In this document: positions 1 through 13,181 of the stretch, one piece after another
How the letters are laid out: each line of letters starts with the position of its first letter
Numbering within the stretch: the first letter of the stretch is position 1
NCBI GenBank assembly: GCA_964017235.1
Contig: OZ024935.1
Span: forward strand, 89,991,052-90,055,051
Reading direction: 5' to 3'
Origin: Sabellastarte sp. h YS-2021
Lineage: Eukaryota; Annelida; Polychaeta; Sabellida; Sabellidae
Length of the DNA: 64,000 nucleotides
Translations under genes and position numbers: made by a program
The notes under the pieces: generated by a model
Told to the model about the DNA's origin: nothing
Seen by the model: only the letters and a program-made list of their open reading frames with translations
The model's database searches: none

Positions 1-292
1 GTGAGGCTGTAAACCATATTTTTTGGCGAGAGTGGGCACCACTAAAAGAGAAATAAGTAGTGTATTCATTAAGAAATACATACCAAGCTCAAAATACATG
101 TATTGGGAGTGCATGTAGCGAGGGTACCATCAACAAGAAAATCAGCTCAAAACACCCCTTAAATGGGTTGGATCTGGTTCAGATTTTCACAGGAAACTCA
201 GTTTCCACCATAGAATTAAATTGCATTTGTCTGACAAACTCGAGGGCCATATTTGGAATTTCAGTTTTTCGGGATGTGGACCTGGTCTGCCC

Positions 293-306
293 CCCCTCAT
301 GAGGGG
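293..306. repeat. Perfect 14-bp palindrome in each satellite unit
   Basis: CCCCTCATGAGGGG equals its own reverse complement. It is present in almost every unit. Three copies (near 12740, 15608 and 18476) carry CTCAAGAG and lose the symmetry. The C run before it varies in length, with one extra C near 22520, extra C near 62310 and one fewer near 62812. It could extrude as a small cruciform or bind a dimeric protein, but nothing here shows that it does. Confidence 0.85.
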
Positions 307-421
307 TAATTTCAGGTATATCATATTGTTGTCAATCTGGAGCACTTATGGAATTTCAGACATGTTTTGATCAGAAATGAGGACATTTTAGGCACATTTG
401 GAGCAGTGACTACTGGTGTGG

Positions 422-460
422 TATATAGGCCCCAGGAGGCCTGTAATTCGCCTTCTGGGG
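422..460. other. TATA-like box and GC hairpin in each satellite unit
   Basis: TATATA (422-427) is followed at once by an inverted repeat: CCCCAGGAGGC (430-440), a 9-nt loop, then GCCTTCTGGGG (450-460). The arms give 11 pairs, one of them G-U when read as RNA. It is the most stable fold I see in the unit and recurs in nearly all copies. The G run after the second arm loses one G near 50645, 54875 and 63655. Whether the unit is transcribed cannot be told from sequence. Confidence 0.6.
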
Positions 461-1409
461 GGTGCCTTAAGATTTGCTCATATTTTGACCAATAAGGCAG
501 AAGTGAGGCTGTAAACCATATTTTTTGGCGAGAGTGGGCACCACTAAAAGAGAAATAAGTAGTGTATTCATTAAGAAATACATACCAAGCTCAAAATACA
601 TGTATTGGGAGTGCATGTAGCGAGGGTACCATCAACAAGAAAATCAGCTCAAAACACCCCTTAAATGGGTTGGATCTGGTTCAGATTTTCACAGGAAACT
701 CAGTTTCCACCATAGAATTAAATTGCATTTGTCTGACAAACTCGAGGGCCATATTTGGAATTTCAGTTTTTCGGGGTGTGGACCTGGTCTGCCCCCCCTC
801 ATGAGGGGTAATTTCAGGTATATCATATTGTTGTCAATCTGGAGCACTTATGGAATTTCAGACATGTTTTGATCAGAAATGAGGACATTTTAGGCACATT
901 TGGAGCAGTGACTACTGGTGTGGTATATAGGCCCCAGGAGGCCTGTAATTCGCCTTCTGGGGGGTGCCTTAAGATTTGCTCATATTTTGACCAATAAGGC
1001 AGAAGTGAGGCTGTAAACCATATTTTTTGGCGAGAGTGGGCACCACTAAAAGAGAAATAAGTAGTGTATTCATTAAGAAATACATACCAAGCTCAAAATA
1101 CATGTATTGGGAGTGCATGTAGCGAGGGTACCATCAACAAGAAAATCAGCTCAAAACACCCCTTAAATGGGTTGGATCTGGTTCAGATTTTCACAGGAAA
1201 CTCAGTTTCCACCATAGAATTAAATTGCATTTGTCTGACAAACTCGAGGGCCATATTTGGAATTTCAGTTTTTCGGGGTGTGGACCTGGTCTGCCCCCCC
1301 TCATGAGGGGTAATTTCAGGTATATCATATTGTGGTCAATCTGGAGCACTTATGGAATTTCAGACATGTTTTGATCAGAAATGAGGACATTTTAGGCACA
1401 TTTGGAGCA

Positions 1410-1589
1410 TTACATGTCTGAACACAAATTATTTAACCCGAATATTGCTGTTAAAATGGTGTAAAATACATGTAAATCAGCCCAAATGAGTAGTAAATGT
1501 TGGTCTATAATTCTGAAATTTGGCAAGAAAATAGTCTGTAACCCACTAAATCTGACTGCATAGGTTTTAGAATTACATCCAGTATAGCA
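1410..1589. repeat. Representative 180-bp module that defines long units
   Basis: In L units this 180-bp block sits between GGAGCA and GTGACTACTGG, which are contiguous in S units. It is bounded by a GCA on each side (1407-1409 and 1587-1589), so either a 3-bp duplication was made or the short form arose by deletion between GCA repeats. There are 43 copies in the window, all at the same point and orientation. It has no terminal inverted repeats and no coding potential. Parts of it resemble the middle of the 502-bp unit (shared 12-mer AAAATACATGTA, then AATCAGCYCAAA and TAAATG..TTGG in the same order). Confidence 0.93.
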
Positions 1590-4433
1590 GTGACTACTGG
1601 TGTGGTATATAGGCCCCAGGAGGCCTGTAATTCGCCTTCTGGGGGGTGCCTTAAGATTTGCTCATATTTTGACCAATAAGGCAGAAGTGAGGCTGTAAAC
1701 CATATTTTTGGCGAGAGTGGGCACCACTAAAAGAGAAATAAGTAGTGTATTCATTAAGAAATACATACCAAGCTCAAAATACATGTATTGGGAGTGCATG
1801 TAGCGAGGGTACCATCAACAAGAAAATCAGCTCAAAACACCCCTTAAATGGGTTGGATCTGGTTCAGATTTTCACAGGAAACTCAGTTTCCACCATAGAA
1901 TTAAATTGCATTTGTCTGACAAACTCGAGGGCCATATTTGGAATTTCAGTTTTTCGGGGTGTGGACCTGGTCTGCCCCCCCTCATGAGGGGTAATTTCAG
2001 GTATATCATATTGTGGTCAATCTGGAGCACTTATGGAATTTCAGACATGTTTTGATCAGAAATGAGGACATTTTAGGCACATTTGGAGCAGTGACTACTG
2101 GTGTGGTATATAGGCCCCAGGAGGCCTGTAATTCGCCTTCTGGGGGGTGCCTTAAGATTTGCTCATATTTTGACCAATAAGGCAGAAGTGAGGCTGTAAA
2201 CCATATTTTTTGGCGAGAGTGGGCACCACTAAAAGAGAAATAAGTAGTGTATTCATTAAGAAATACATACCAAGCTCAAAATACATGTATTGGGAGTGCA
2301 TGTAGCGAGGGTACCATCAACAAGAAAATCAGCTCAAAACACCCCTTAAATGGGTTGGATCTGGTTCAGATTTTCACAGGAAACTCAGTTTCCACCATAG
2401 AATTAAATTGCATTTGTCTGACAAACTCGAGGGCCATATTTGGAATTTCAGTTTTTCGGGGTGTGGACCTGGTCTGCCCCCCCTCATGAGGGGTAATTTC
2501 AGGTATATCATATTGTTGTCAATCTGGAGCACTTATGGAATTTCAGACATGTTTTGATCAGAAATGAGGACATTTTAGGCACATTTGGAGCAGTGACTAC
2601 TGGTGTGGTATATAGGCCCCAGGAGGCCTGTAATTCGCCTTCTGGGGGGTGCCTTAAGATTTGCTCATATTTTGACCAATAAGGCAGAAGTGAGGCTGTA
2701 AACCATATTTTTTGGCGAGAGTGGGCACCACTAAAAGAGAAATAAGTAGTGTATTCATTAAGAAATACATACCAAGCTCAAAATACATGTATTGGGAGTG
2801 CATGTAGCGAGGGTACCATCAACAAGAAAATCAGCTCAAAACACCCCTTAAATGGGTTGGATCTGGTTCAGATTTTCACAGGAAACTCAGTTTCCACCAT
2901 AGAATTAAATTGCATTTGTCTGACAAACTCGAGGGCCATATTTGGAATTTCAGTTTTTCGGGGTGTGGACCTGGTCTGCCCCCCCTCATGAGGGGTAATT
3001 TCAGGTATATCATATTGTGGTCAATCTGGAGCACTTATGGAATTTCAGACATGTTTTGATCAGAAATGAGGACATTTTAGGCACATTTGGAGCAGTGACT
3101 ACTGGTGTGGTATATAGGCCCCAGGAGGCCTGTAATTCGCCTTCTGGGGGGTGCCTTAAGATTTGCTCATATTTTGACCAATAAGGCAGAAGTGAGGCTG
3201 TAAACCATATTTTTTGGCGAGAGTGGGCACCACTAAAAGAGAAATAAGTAGTGTATTCATTAAGAAATACATACCAAGCTCAAAATACATGTATTGGGAG
3301 TGCATGTAGCGAGGGTACCATCAACAAGAAAATCAGCTCAAAACACCCCTTAAATGGGTTGGATCTGGTTCAGATTTTCACAGGAAACTCAGTTTCCACC
3401 ATAGAATTAAATTGCATTTGTCTGACAAACTCGAGGGCCATATTTGGAATTTCAGTTTTTCGGGATGTGGACCTGGTCTGCCCCCCCTCATGAGGGGTAA
3501 TTTCAGGTATATCATATTGTTGTCAATCTGGAGCACTTATGGAATTTCAGACATGTTTTGATCAGAAATGAGGACATTTTAGGCACATTTGGAGCAGTGA
3601 CTACTGGTGTGGTATATAGGCCCCAGGAGGCCTGTAATTCGCCTTCTGGGGGGTGCCTTAAGATTTGCTCATATTTTGACCAATAAGGCAGAAGTGAGGC
3701 TGTAAACCATATTTTTTGGCGAGAGTGGGCACCACTAAAAGAGAAATAAGTAGTGTATTCATTAAGAAATACATACCAAGCTCAAAATACATGTATTGGG
3801 AGTGCATGTAGCGAGGGTACCATCAACAAGAAAATCAGCTCAAAACACCCCTTAAATGGGTTGGATCTGGTTCAGATTTTCACAGGAAACTCAGTTTCCA
3901 CCATAGAATTAAATTGCATTTGTCTGACAAACTCGAGGGCCATATTTGGAATTTCAGTTTTTCGGGGTGTGGACCTGGTCTGCCCCCCCTCATGAGGGGT
4001 AATTTCAGGTATATCATATTGTGGTCAATCTGGAGCACTTATGGAATTTCAGACATGTTTTGATCAGAAATGAGGACATTTTAGGCACATTTGGAGCATT
4101 ACATGTCTGAACACAAATTATTTAACCCGAATATTGCTGTTAAAATGGTGTAAAATACATGTAAATCAGCCCAAATGAGTAGTAAATGTTGGTCTATAAT
4201 TCTGAAATTTGGCAAGAAAATAGTCTGTAACCCACTAAATCTGACTGCATAGGTTTTAGAATTACATCCAGTATAGCAGTGACTACTGGTGTGGTATATA
4301 GGCCCCAGGAGGCCTGTAATTCGCCTTCTGGGGGGTGCCTTAAGATTTGCTCATATTTTGACCAATAAGGCAGAAGTGAGGCTGTAAACCATATTTTTGG
4401 CGAGAGTGGGCACCACTAAAAGAGAAATAAGTA

Positions 4434-7400
4434 GTGTATTCATTAAGAAATACATACCAAGCTCAAAATACATGTATTGGGAGTGCATGTAGCGAGGGTA
4501 CCATCAACAAGAAAATCAGCTCAAAACACCCCTTAAATGGGTTGGATCTGGTTCAGATTTTCACAGGAAACTCAGTTTCCACCATAGAATTAAATTGCAT
4601 TTGTCTGACAAACTCGAGGGCCATATTTGGAATTTCAGTTTTTCGGGGTGTGGACCTGGTCTGCCCCCCCTCATGAGGGGTAATTTCAGGTATATCATAT
4701 TGTGGTCAATCTGGAGCACTTATGGAATTTCAGACATGTTTTGATCAGAAATGAGGACATTTTAGGCACATTTGGAGCAGTGACTACTGGTGTGGTATAT
4801 AGGCCCCAGGAGGCCTGTAATTCGCCTTCTGGGGGGTGCCTTAAGATTTGCTCATATTTTGACCAATAAGGCAGAAGTGAGGCTGTAAACCATATTTTTT
4901 GGCGAGAGTGGGCACCACTAAAAGAGAAATAAGTAGTGTATTCATTAAGAAATACATACCAAGCTCAAAATACATGTATTGGGAGTGCATGTAGCGAGGG
5001 TACCATCAACAAGAAAATCAGCTCAAAACACCCCTTAAATGGGTTGGATCTGGTTCAGATTTTCACAGGAAACTCAGTTTCCACCATAGAATTAAATTGC
5101 ATTTGTCTGACAAACTCGAGGGCCATATTTGGAATTTCAGTTTTTCGGGGTGTGGACCTGGTCTGCCCCCCCTCATGAGGGGTAATTTCAGGTATATCAT
5201 ATTGTTGTCAATCTGGAGCACTTATGGAATTTCAGACATGTTTTGATCAGAAATGAGGACATTTTAGGCACATTTGGAGCAGTGACTACTGGTGTGGTAT
5301 ATAGGCCCCAGGAGGCCTGTAATTCGCCTTCTGGGGGGTGCCTTAAGATTTGCTCATATTTTGACCAATAAGGCAGAAGTGAGGCTGTAAACCATATTTT
5401 TTGGCGAGAGTGGGCACCACTAAAAGAGAAATAAGTAGTGTATTCATTAAGAAATACATACCAAGCTCAAAATACATGTATTGGGAGTGCATGTAGCGAG
5501 GGTACCATCAACAAGAAAATCAGCTCAAAACACCCCTTAAATGGGTTGGATCTGGTTCAGATTTTCACAGGAAACTCAGTTTCCACCATAGAATTAAATT
5601 GCATTTGTCTGACAAACTCGAGGGCCATATTTGGAATTTCAGTTTTTCGGGGTGTGGACCTGGTCTGCCCCCCCTCATGAGGGGTAATTTCAGGTATATC
5701 ATATTGTGGTCAATCTGGAGCACTTATGGAATTTCAGACATGTTTTGATCAGAAATGAGGACATTTTAGGCACATTTGGAGCAGTGACTACTGGTGTGGT
5801 ATATAGGCCCCAGGAGGCCTGTAATTCGCCTTCTGGGGGGTGCCTTAAGATTTGCTCATATTTTGACCAATAAGGCAGAAGTGAGGCTGTAAACCATATT
5901 TTTTGGCGAGAGTGGGCACCACTAAAAGAGAAATAAGTAGTGTATTCATTAAGAAATACATACCAAGCTCAAAATACATGTATTGGGAGTGCATGTAGCG
6001 AGGGTACCATCAACAAGAAAATCAGCTCAAAACACCCCTTAAATGGGTTGGATCTGGTTCAGATTTTCACAGGAAACTCAGTTTCCACCATAGAATTAAA
6101 TTGCATTTGTCTGACAAACTCGAGGGCCATATTTGGAATTTCAGTTTTTCGGGGTGTGGACCTGGTCTGCCCCCCCTCATGAGGGGTAATTTCAGGTATA
6201 TCATATTGTGGTCAATCTGGAGCACTTATGGAATTTCAGACATGTTTTGATCAGAAATGAGGACATTTTAGGCACATTTGGAGCATTACATGTCTGAACA
6301 CAAATTATTTAACCCGAATATTGCTGTTAAAATGGTGTAAAATACATGTAAATCAGCCCAAATGAGTAGTAAATGTTGGTCTATAATTCTGAAATTTGGC
6401 AAGAAAATAGTCTGTAACCCACTAAATCTGACTGCATAGGTTTTAGAATTACATCCAGTATAGCAGTGACTACTGGTGTGGTATATAGGCCCCAGGAGGC
6501 CTGTAATTCGCCTTCTGGGGGGTGCCTTAAGATTTGCTCATATTTTGACCAATAAGGCAGAAGTGAGGCTGTAAACCATATTTTTGGCGAGAGTGGGCAC
6601 CACTAAAAGAGAAATAAGTAGTGTATTCATTAAGAAATACATACCAAGCTCAAAATACATGTATTGGGAGTGCATGTAGCGAGGGTACCATCAACAAGAA
6701 AATCAGCTCAAAACACCCCTTAAATGGGTTGGATCTGGTTCAGATTTTCACAGGAAACTCAGTTTCCACCATAGAATTAAATTGCATTTGTCTGACAAAC
6801 TCGAGGGCCATATTTGGAATTTCAGTTTTTCGGGGTGTGGACCTGGTCTGCCCCCCCTCATGAGGGGTAATTTCAGGTATATCATATTGTGGTCAATCTG
6901 GAGCACTTATGGAATTTCAGACATGTTTTGATCAGAAATGAGGACATTTTAGGCACATTTGGAGCAGTGACTACTGGTGTGGTATATAGGCCCCAGGAGG
7001 CCTGTAATTCGCCTTCTGGGGGGTGCCTTAAGATTTGCTCATATTTTGACCAATAAGGCAGAAGTGAGGCTGTAAACCATATTTTTTGGCGAGAGTGGGC
7101 ACCACTAAAAGAGAAATAAGTAGTGTATTCATTAAGAAATACATACCAAGCTCAAAATACATGTATTGGGAGTGCATGTAGCGAGGGTACCATCAACAAG
7201 AAAATCAGCTCAAAACACCCCTTAAATGGGTTGGATCTGGTTCAGATTTTCACAGGAAACTCAGTTTCCACCATAGAATTAAATTGCATTTGTCTGACAA
7301 ACTCGAGGGCCATATTTGGAATTTCAGTTTTTCGGGGTGTGGACCTGGTCTGCCCCCCCTCATGAGGGGTAATTTCAGGTATATCATATTGTGGTCAATC

Positions 7401-10400
7401 TGGAGCACTTATGGAATTTCAGACATGTTTTGATCAGAAATGAGGACATTTTAGGCACATTTGGAGCAGTGACTACTGGTGTGGTATATAGGCCCCAGGA
7501 GGCCTGTAATTCGCCTTCTGGGGGGTGCCTTAAGATTTGCTCATATTTTGACCAATAAGGCAGAAGTGAGGCTGTAAACCATATTTTTTGGCGAGAGTGG
7601 GCACCACTAAAAGAGAAATAAGTAGTGTATTCATTAAGAAATACATACCAAGCTCAAAATACATGTATTGGGAGTGCATGTAGCGAGGGTACCATCAACA
7701 AGAAAATCAGCTCAAAACACCCCTTAAATGGGTTGGATCTGGTTCAGATTTTCACAGGAAACTCAGTTTCCACCATAGAATTAAATTGCATTTGTCTGAC
7801 AAACTCGAGGGCCATATTTGGAATTTCAGTTTTTCGGGGTGTGGACCTGGTCTGCCCCCCCTCATGAGGGGTAATTTCAGGTATATCATATTGTTGTCAA
7901 TCTGGAGCACTTATGGAATTTCAGACATGTTTTGATCAGAAATGAGGACATTTTAGGCACATTTGGAGCAGTGACTACTGGTGTGGTATATAGGCCCCAG
8001 GAGGCCTGTAATTCGCCTTCTGGGGGGTGCCTTAAGATTTGCTCATATTTTGACCAATAAGGCAGAAGTGAGGCTGTAAACCATATTTTTTGGCGAGAGT
8101 GGGCACCACTAAAAGAGAAATAAGTAGTGTATTCATTAAGAAATACATACCAAGCTCAAAATACATGTATTGGGAGTGCATGTAGCGAGGGTACCATCAA
8201 CAAGAAAATCAGCTCAAAACACCCCTTAAATGGGTTGGATCTGGTTCAGATTTTCACAGGAAACTCAGTTTCCACCATAGAATTAAATTGCATTTGTCTG
8301 ACAAACTCGAGGGCCATATTTGGAATTTCAGTTTTTCGGGGTGTGGACCTGGTCTGCCCCCCCTCATGAGGGGTAATTTCAGGTATATCATATTGTGGTC
8401 AATCTGGAGCACTTATGGAATTTCAGACATGTTTTGATCAGAAATGAGGACATTTTAGGCACATTTGGAGCATTACATGTCTGAACACAAATTATTTAAC
8501 CCGAATATTGCTGTTAAAATGGTGTAAAATACATGTAAATCAGCCCAAATGAGTAGTAAATGTTGGTCTATAATTCTGAAATTTGGCAAGAAAATAGTCT
8601 GTAACCCACTAAATCTGACTGCATAGGTTTTAGAATTACATCCAGTATAGCAGTGACTACTGGTGTGGTATATAGGCCCCAGGAGGCCTGTAATTCGCCT
8701 TCTGGGGGGTGCCTTAAGATTTGCTCATATTTTGACCAATAAGGCAGAAGTGAGGCTGTAAACCATATTTTTGACGAGAGTGGGCACCACTAAAAGAGAA
8801 ATAAGTAGTGTATTCATTAAGAAATACATACCAAGCTCAAAATACATGTATTGGGAGTGCATGTAGCGAGGGTACCATCAACAAGAAAATCAGCTCAAAA
8901 CACCCCTTAAATGGGTTGGATCTGGTTCAGATTTTCACAGGAAACTCAGTTTCCACCATAGAATTAAATTGCATTTGTCTGACAAACTCGAGGGCCATAT
9001 TTGGAATTTCAGTTTTTCGGGGTGTGGACCTGGTCTGCCCCCCCTCATGAGGGGTAATTTCAGGTATATCATATTGTGGTCAATCTGGAGCACTTATGGA
9101 ATTTCAGACATGTTTTGATCAGAAATGAGGACATTTTAGGCACATTTGGAGCAGTGACTACTGGTGTGGTATATAGGCCCCAGGAGGCCTGTAATTCGCC
9201 TTCTGGGGGGTGCCTTAAGATTTGCTCATATTTTGACCAATAAGGCAGAAGTGAGGCTGTAAACCATATTTTTTGGCGAGAGTGGGCACCACTAAAAGAG
9301 AAATAAGTAGTGTATTCATTAAGAAATACATACCAAGCTCAAAATACATGTATTGGGAGTGCATGTAGCGAGGGTACCATCAACAAGAAAATCAGCTCAA
9401 AACACCCCTTAAATGGGTTGGATCTGGTTCAGATTTTCACAGGAAACTCAGTTTCCACCATAGAATTAAATTGCATTTGTCTGACAAACTCGAGGGCCAT
9501 ATTTGGAATTTCAGTTTTTCGGGGTGTGGACCTGGTCTGCCCCCCCTCATGAGGGGTAATTTCAGGTATATCATATTGTGGTCAATCTGGAGCACTTATG
9601 GAATTTCAGACATGTTTTGATCAGAAATGAGGACATTTTAGGCACATTTGGAGCAGTGACTACTGGTGTGGTATATAGGCCCCAGGAGGCCTGTAATTCG
9701 CCTTCTGGGGGGTGCCTTAAGATTTGCTCATATTTTGACCAATAAGGCAGAAGTGAGGCTGTAAACCATATTTTTTGGCGAGAGTGGGCACCACTAAAAG
9801 AGAAATAAGTAGTGTATTCATTAAGAAATACATACCAAGCTCAAAATACATGTATTGGGAGTGCATGTAGCGAGGGTACCATCAACAAGAAAATCAGCTC
9901 AAAACACCCCTTAAATGGGTTGGATCTGGTTCAGATTTTCACAGGAAACTCAGTTTCCACCATAGAATTAAATTGCATTTGTCTGACAAACTCGAGGGCC
10001 ATATTTGGAATTTCAGTTTTTCGGGGTGTGGACCTGGTCTGCCCCCCCTCATGAGGGGTAATTTCAGGTATATCATATTGTTGTCAATCTGGAGCACTTA
10101 TGGAATTTCAGACATGTTTTGATAAGAAATGAGGACATTTTAGGCACATTTGGAGCAGTGACTACTGGTGTGGTATATAGGCCCCAGGAGGCCTGTAATT
10201 CGCCTTCTGGGGGGTGCCTTAAGATTTGCTCATATTTTGACCAATAAGGCAGAAGTGAGGCTGTAAACCATATTTTTTGGCGAGAGTGGGCACCACTAAA
10301 AGAGAAATAAGTAGTGTATTCATTAAGAAATACATACCAAGCTCAAAATACATGTATTGGGAGTGCATGTAGCGAGGGTACCATCAACAAGAAAATCAGC

Positions 10401-13181
10401 TCAAAACACCCCTTAAATGGGTTGGATCTGGTTCAGATTTTCACAGGAAACTCAGTTTCCACCATAGAATTAAATTGCATTTGTCTGACAAACTCGAGGG
10501 CCATATTTGGAATTTCAGTTTTTCGGGGTGTGGACCTGGTCTGCCCCCCCTCATGAGGGGTAATTTCAGGTATATCATATTGTGGTCAATCTGGAGCACT
10601 TATGGAATTTCAGACATGTTTTGATCAGAAATGAGGACATTTTAGGCACATTTGGAGCATTACATGTCTGAACACAAATTATTTAACCCGAATATTGCTG
10701 TTAAAATGGTGTAAAATACATGTAAATCAGCCCAAATGAGTAGTAAATGTTGGTCTATAATTCTGAAATTTGGCAAGAAAATAGTCTGTAACCCACTAAA
10801 TCTGACTGCATAGGTTTTAGAATTACATCCAGTATAGCAGTGACTACTGGTGTGGTATATAGGCCCCAGGAGGCCTGTAATTCGCCTTCTGGGGGGTGCC
10901 TTAAGATTTGCTCATATTTTGACCAATAAGGCAGAAGTGAGGCTGTAAACCATATTTTTGGCGAGAGTGGGCACCACTAAAAGAGAAATAAGTAGTGTAT
11001 TCATTAAGAAATACATACCAAGCTCAAAATACATGTATTGGGAGTGCATGTAGCGAGGGTACCATCAACAAGAAAATCAGCTCAAAACACCCCTTAAATG
11101 GGTTGGATCTGGTTCAGATTTTCACAGGAAACTCAGTTTCCACCATAGAATTAAATTGCATTTGTCTGACAAACTCGAGGGCCATATTTGGAATTTCAGT
11201 TTTTCGGGGTGTGGACCTGGTCTGCCCCCCCTCATGAGGGGTAATTTCAGGTATATCATATTGTGGTCAATCTGGAGCACTTATGGAATTTCAGACATGT
11301 TTTGATCAGAAATGAGGACATTTTAGGCACATTTGGAGCAGTGACTACTGGTGTGGTATATAGGCCCCAGGAGGCCTGTAATTCGCCTTCTGGGGGGTGC
11401 CTTAAGATTTGCTCATATTTTGACCAATAAGGCAGAAGAGAGGCTGTAAACCATATTTTTTGGCGAGAGTGGGCACCACTAAAAGAGAAATAAGTAGTGT
11501 ATTCATTAAGAAATACATACCAAGCTCAAAATACATGTATTGGGAGTGCATGTAGCGAGGGTACCATCAACAAGAAAATCAGCTCAAAACACCCCTTAAA
11601 TGGGTTGGATCTGGTTCAGATTTTCACAGGAAACTCAGTTTCCACCATAGAATTAAATTGCATTTGTCTGACAAACTCGAGGGCCATATTTGGAATTTCA
11701 GTTTTTCGGGGTGTGGACCTGGTCTGCCCCCCCTCATGAGGGGTAATTTCAGGTATATCATATTGTTGTCAATCTGGAGCACTTATGGAATTTCAGACAT
11801 GTTTTGATCAGAAATGAGGACATTTTAGGCACATTTGGAGCAGTGACTACTGGTGTGGTATATAGGCCCCAGGAGGCCTGTAATTCGCCTTCTGGGGGGT
11901 GCCTTAAGATTTGCTCATATTTTGACCAATAAGGCAGAAGTGAGGCTGTAAACCATATTTTTTGGCGAGAGTGGGCACCACTAAAAGAGAAATAAGTAGT
12001 GTATTCATTAAGAAATACATACCAAGCTCAAAATACATGTATTGGGAGTGCATGTAGCGAGGGTACCATCAACAAGAAAATCAGCTCAAAACACCCCTTA
12101 AATGGGTTGGATCTGGTTCAGATTTTCACAGGAAACTCAGTTTCCACCATAGAATTAAATTGCATTTGTCTGACAAACTCGAGGGCCATATTTGGAATTT
12201 CAGTTTTTCGGGGTGTGGACCTGGTCTGCCCCCCCTCATGAGGGGTAATTTCAGGTATATCATATTGTGGTCAATCTGGAGCACTTATGGAATTTCAGAC
12301 ATGTTTTGATCAGAAATGAGGACATTTTAGGCACATTTGGAGCAGTGACTACTGGTGTGGTATATAGGCCCCAGGAGGCCTGTAATTCGCCTTCTGGGGG
12401 GTGCCTTAAGATTTGCTCATATTTTGACCAATAAGGCAGAAGTGAGGCTGTAAACCATATTTTTTGGCGAGAGTGGGCACCACTAAAAGAGAAATAAGTA
12501 GTGTATTCATTAAGAAATACATACCAAGCTCAAAATACATGTATTGGGAGTGCATGTAGCGAGGGTACCATCAACAAGAAAATCAGCTCAAAACACCCCT
12601 TAAATGGGTTGGATCTGGTTCAGATTTTCACAGGAAACTCAGTTTCCACCATAGAATTAAATTGCATTTGTCTGACAAACTCGAGGGCCATATTTGGAAT
12701 TTCAGTTTTTCGGGGTGTGGACCTGGTCTGCCCCCCCTCAAGAGGGGTAATTTCAGGTATATCATATTGTGGTCAATCTGGAGCACTTATGGAATTTCAG
12801 ACATGTTTTGATCAGAAATGAGGACATTTTAGGCACATTTGGAGCATTACATGTCTGAACACAAATTATTTAACCCGAATATTGCTGTTAAAATGGTGTA
12901 AAATACATGTAAATCAGCCCAAATGAGTAGTAAATGTTGGTCTATAATTCTGAAATTTGGCAAGAAAATAGTCTGTAACCCACTAAATCTGACTGCATAG
13001 GTTTTAGAATTACATCCAGTATAGCAGTGACTACTGGTGTGGTATATAGGCCCCAGGAGGCCTGTAATTCGCCTTCTGGGGGGTGCCTTAAGATTTGCTC
13101 ATATTTTGACCAATAAGGCAGAAGTGAGGCTGTAAACCATATTTTTGGCGAGAGTGGGCACCACTAAAAGAGAAATAAGTA
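4434..13181. repeat. Higher-order repeat SSSL, four 2187-bp blocks
   Basis: Equivalent points recur at 4434, 6621, 8808, 10995 and 13182, each 2187 bp apart (three 502-bp steps plus one 681-bp step). A TTGTTGTCAAT variant, against the usual TTGTGGTCAAT, marks one of the three S units in each block. It is the second S in the first and fourth blocks and the third S in the middle two, so the blocks are not simple copies of one another. Confidence 0.93.

Larger units (their letters stand above)
1..502. repeat. Representative short satellite unit (502 bp)
   Basis: I use GTGAGGCTGTAAACC as an arbitrary unit start; it recurs at 503 and 1005. The unit is AT-rich with a few GC-rich islands. It contains the ACATGTA-rich stretch near 95-117, a perfect 14-bp palindrome at 293-306, the retrotransposon target sequence TTTTGATCAG near 366-375, a TATATA at 422-427, and a strong GC hairpin at 430-460. 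An open frame of 80 codons (60-302) recurs in every copy but begins with GTG and has no in-frame ATG, so I do not call it a gene. I recognise no match to rDNA, tRNA, snRNA or histone genes. Confidence 0.95.

Noticed and set aside
22-190. Pol III-type A box (TGGCGAGAGTGGG) and B box (GGTTCAGATTT) making the unit a tRNA-derived SINE
   Set aside because: Both boxes mismatch the consensus, they are about 150 bp apart, and there is no tRNA-like fold or A/T-rich tail.
60-302. 80-codon open frame repeated in nearly every satellite unit (also 103-106 codon forms)
   Set aside because: It starts with GTG, contains no in-frame ATG, resembles no domain, and is conserved only because the whole unit is conserved, noncoding parts equally. 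The longer forms come from single-base indels or a T to A change at the stop.
1-502. Hammerhead ribozyme in the satellite, as known from some animal satellites
   Set aside because: I could not find a CTGANGA core with a paired GAAA in either strand of the unit.
1-502. CENP-B-like box suggesting centromeric satellite
   Set aside because: TTTCGGGGTGTGG near 266 only vaguely resembles it and lacks the required spacing; position on the chromosome is unknown.
1410-1589. 180-bp module as a MITE
   Set aside because: No terminal inverted repeats, one fixed site only, and partial similarity to the unit itself. A subrepeat gain or loss is simpler.
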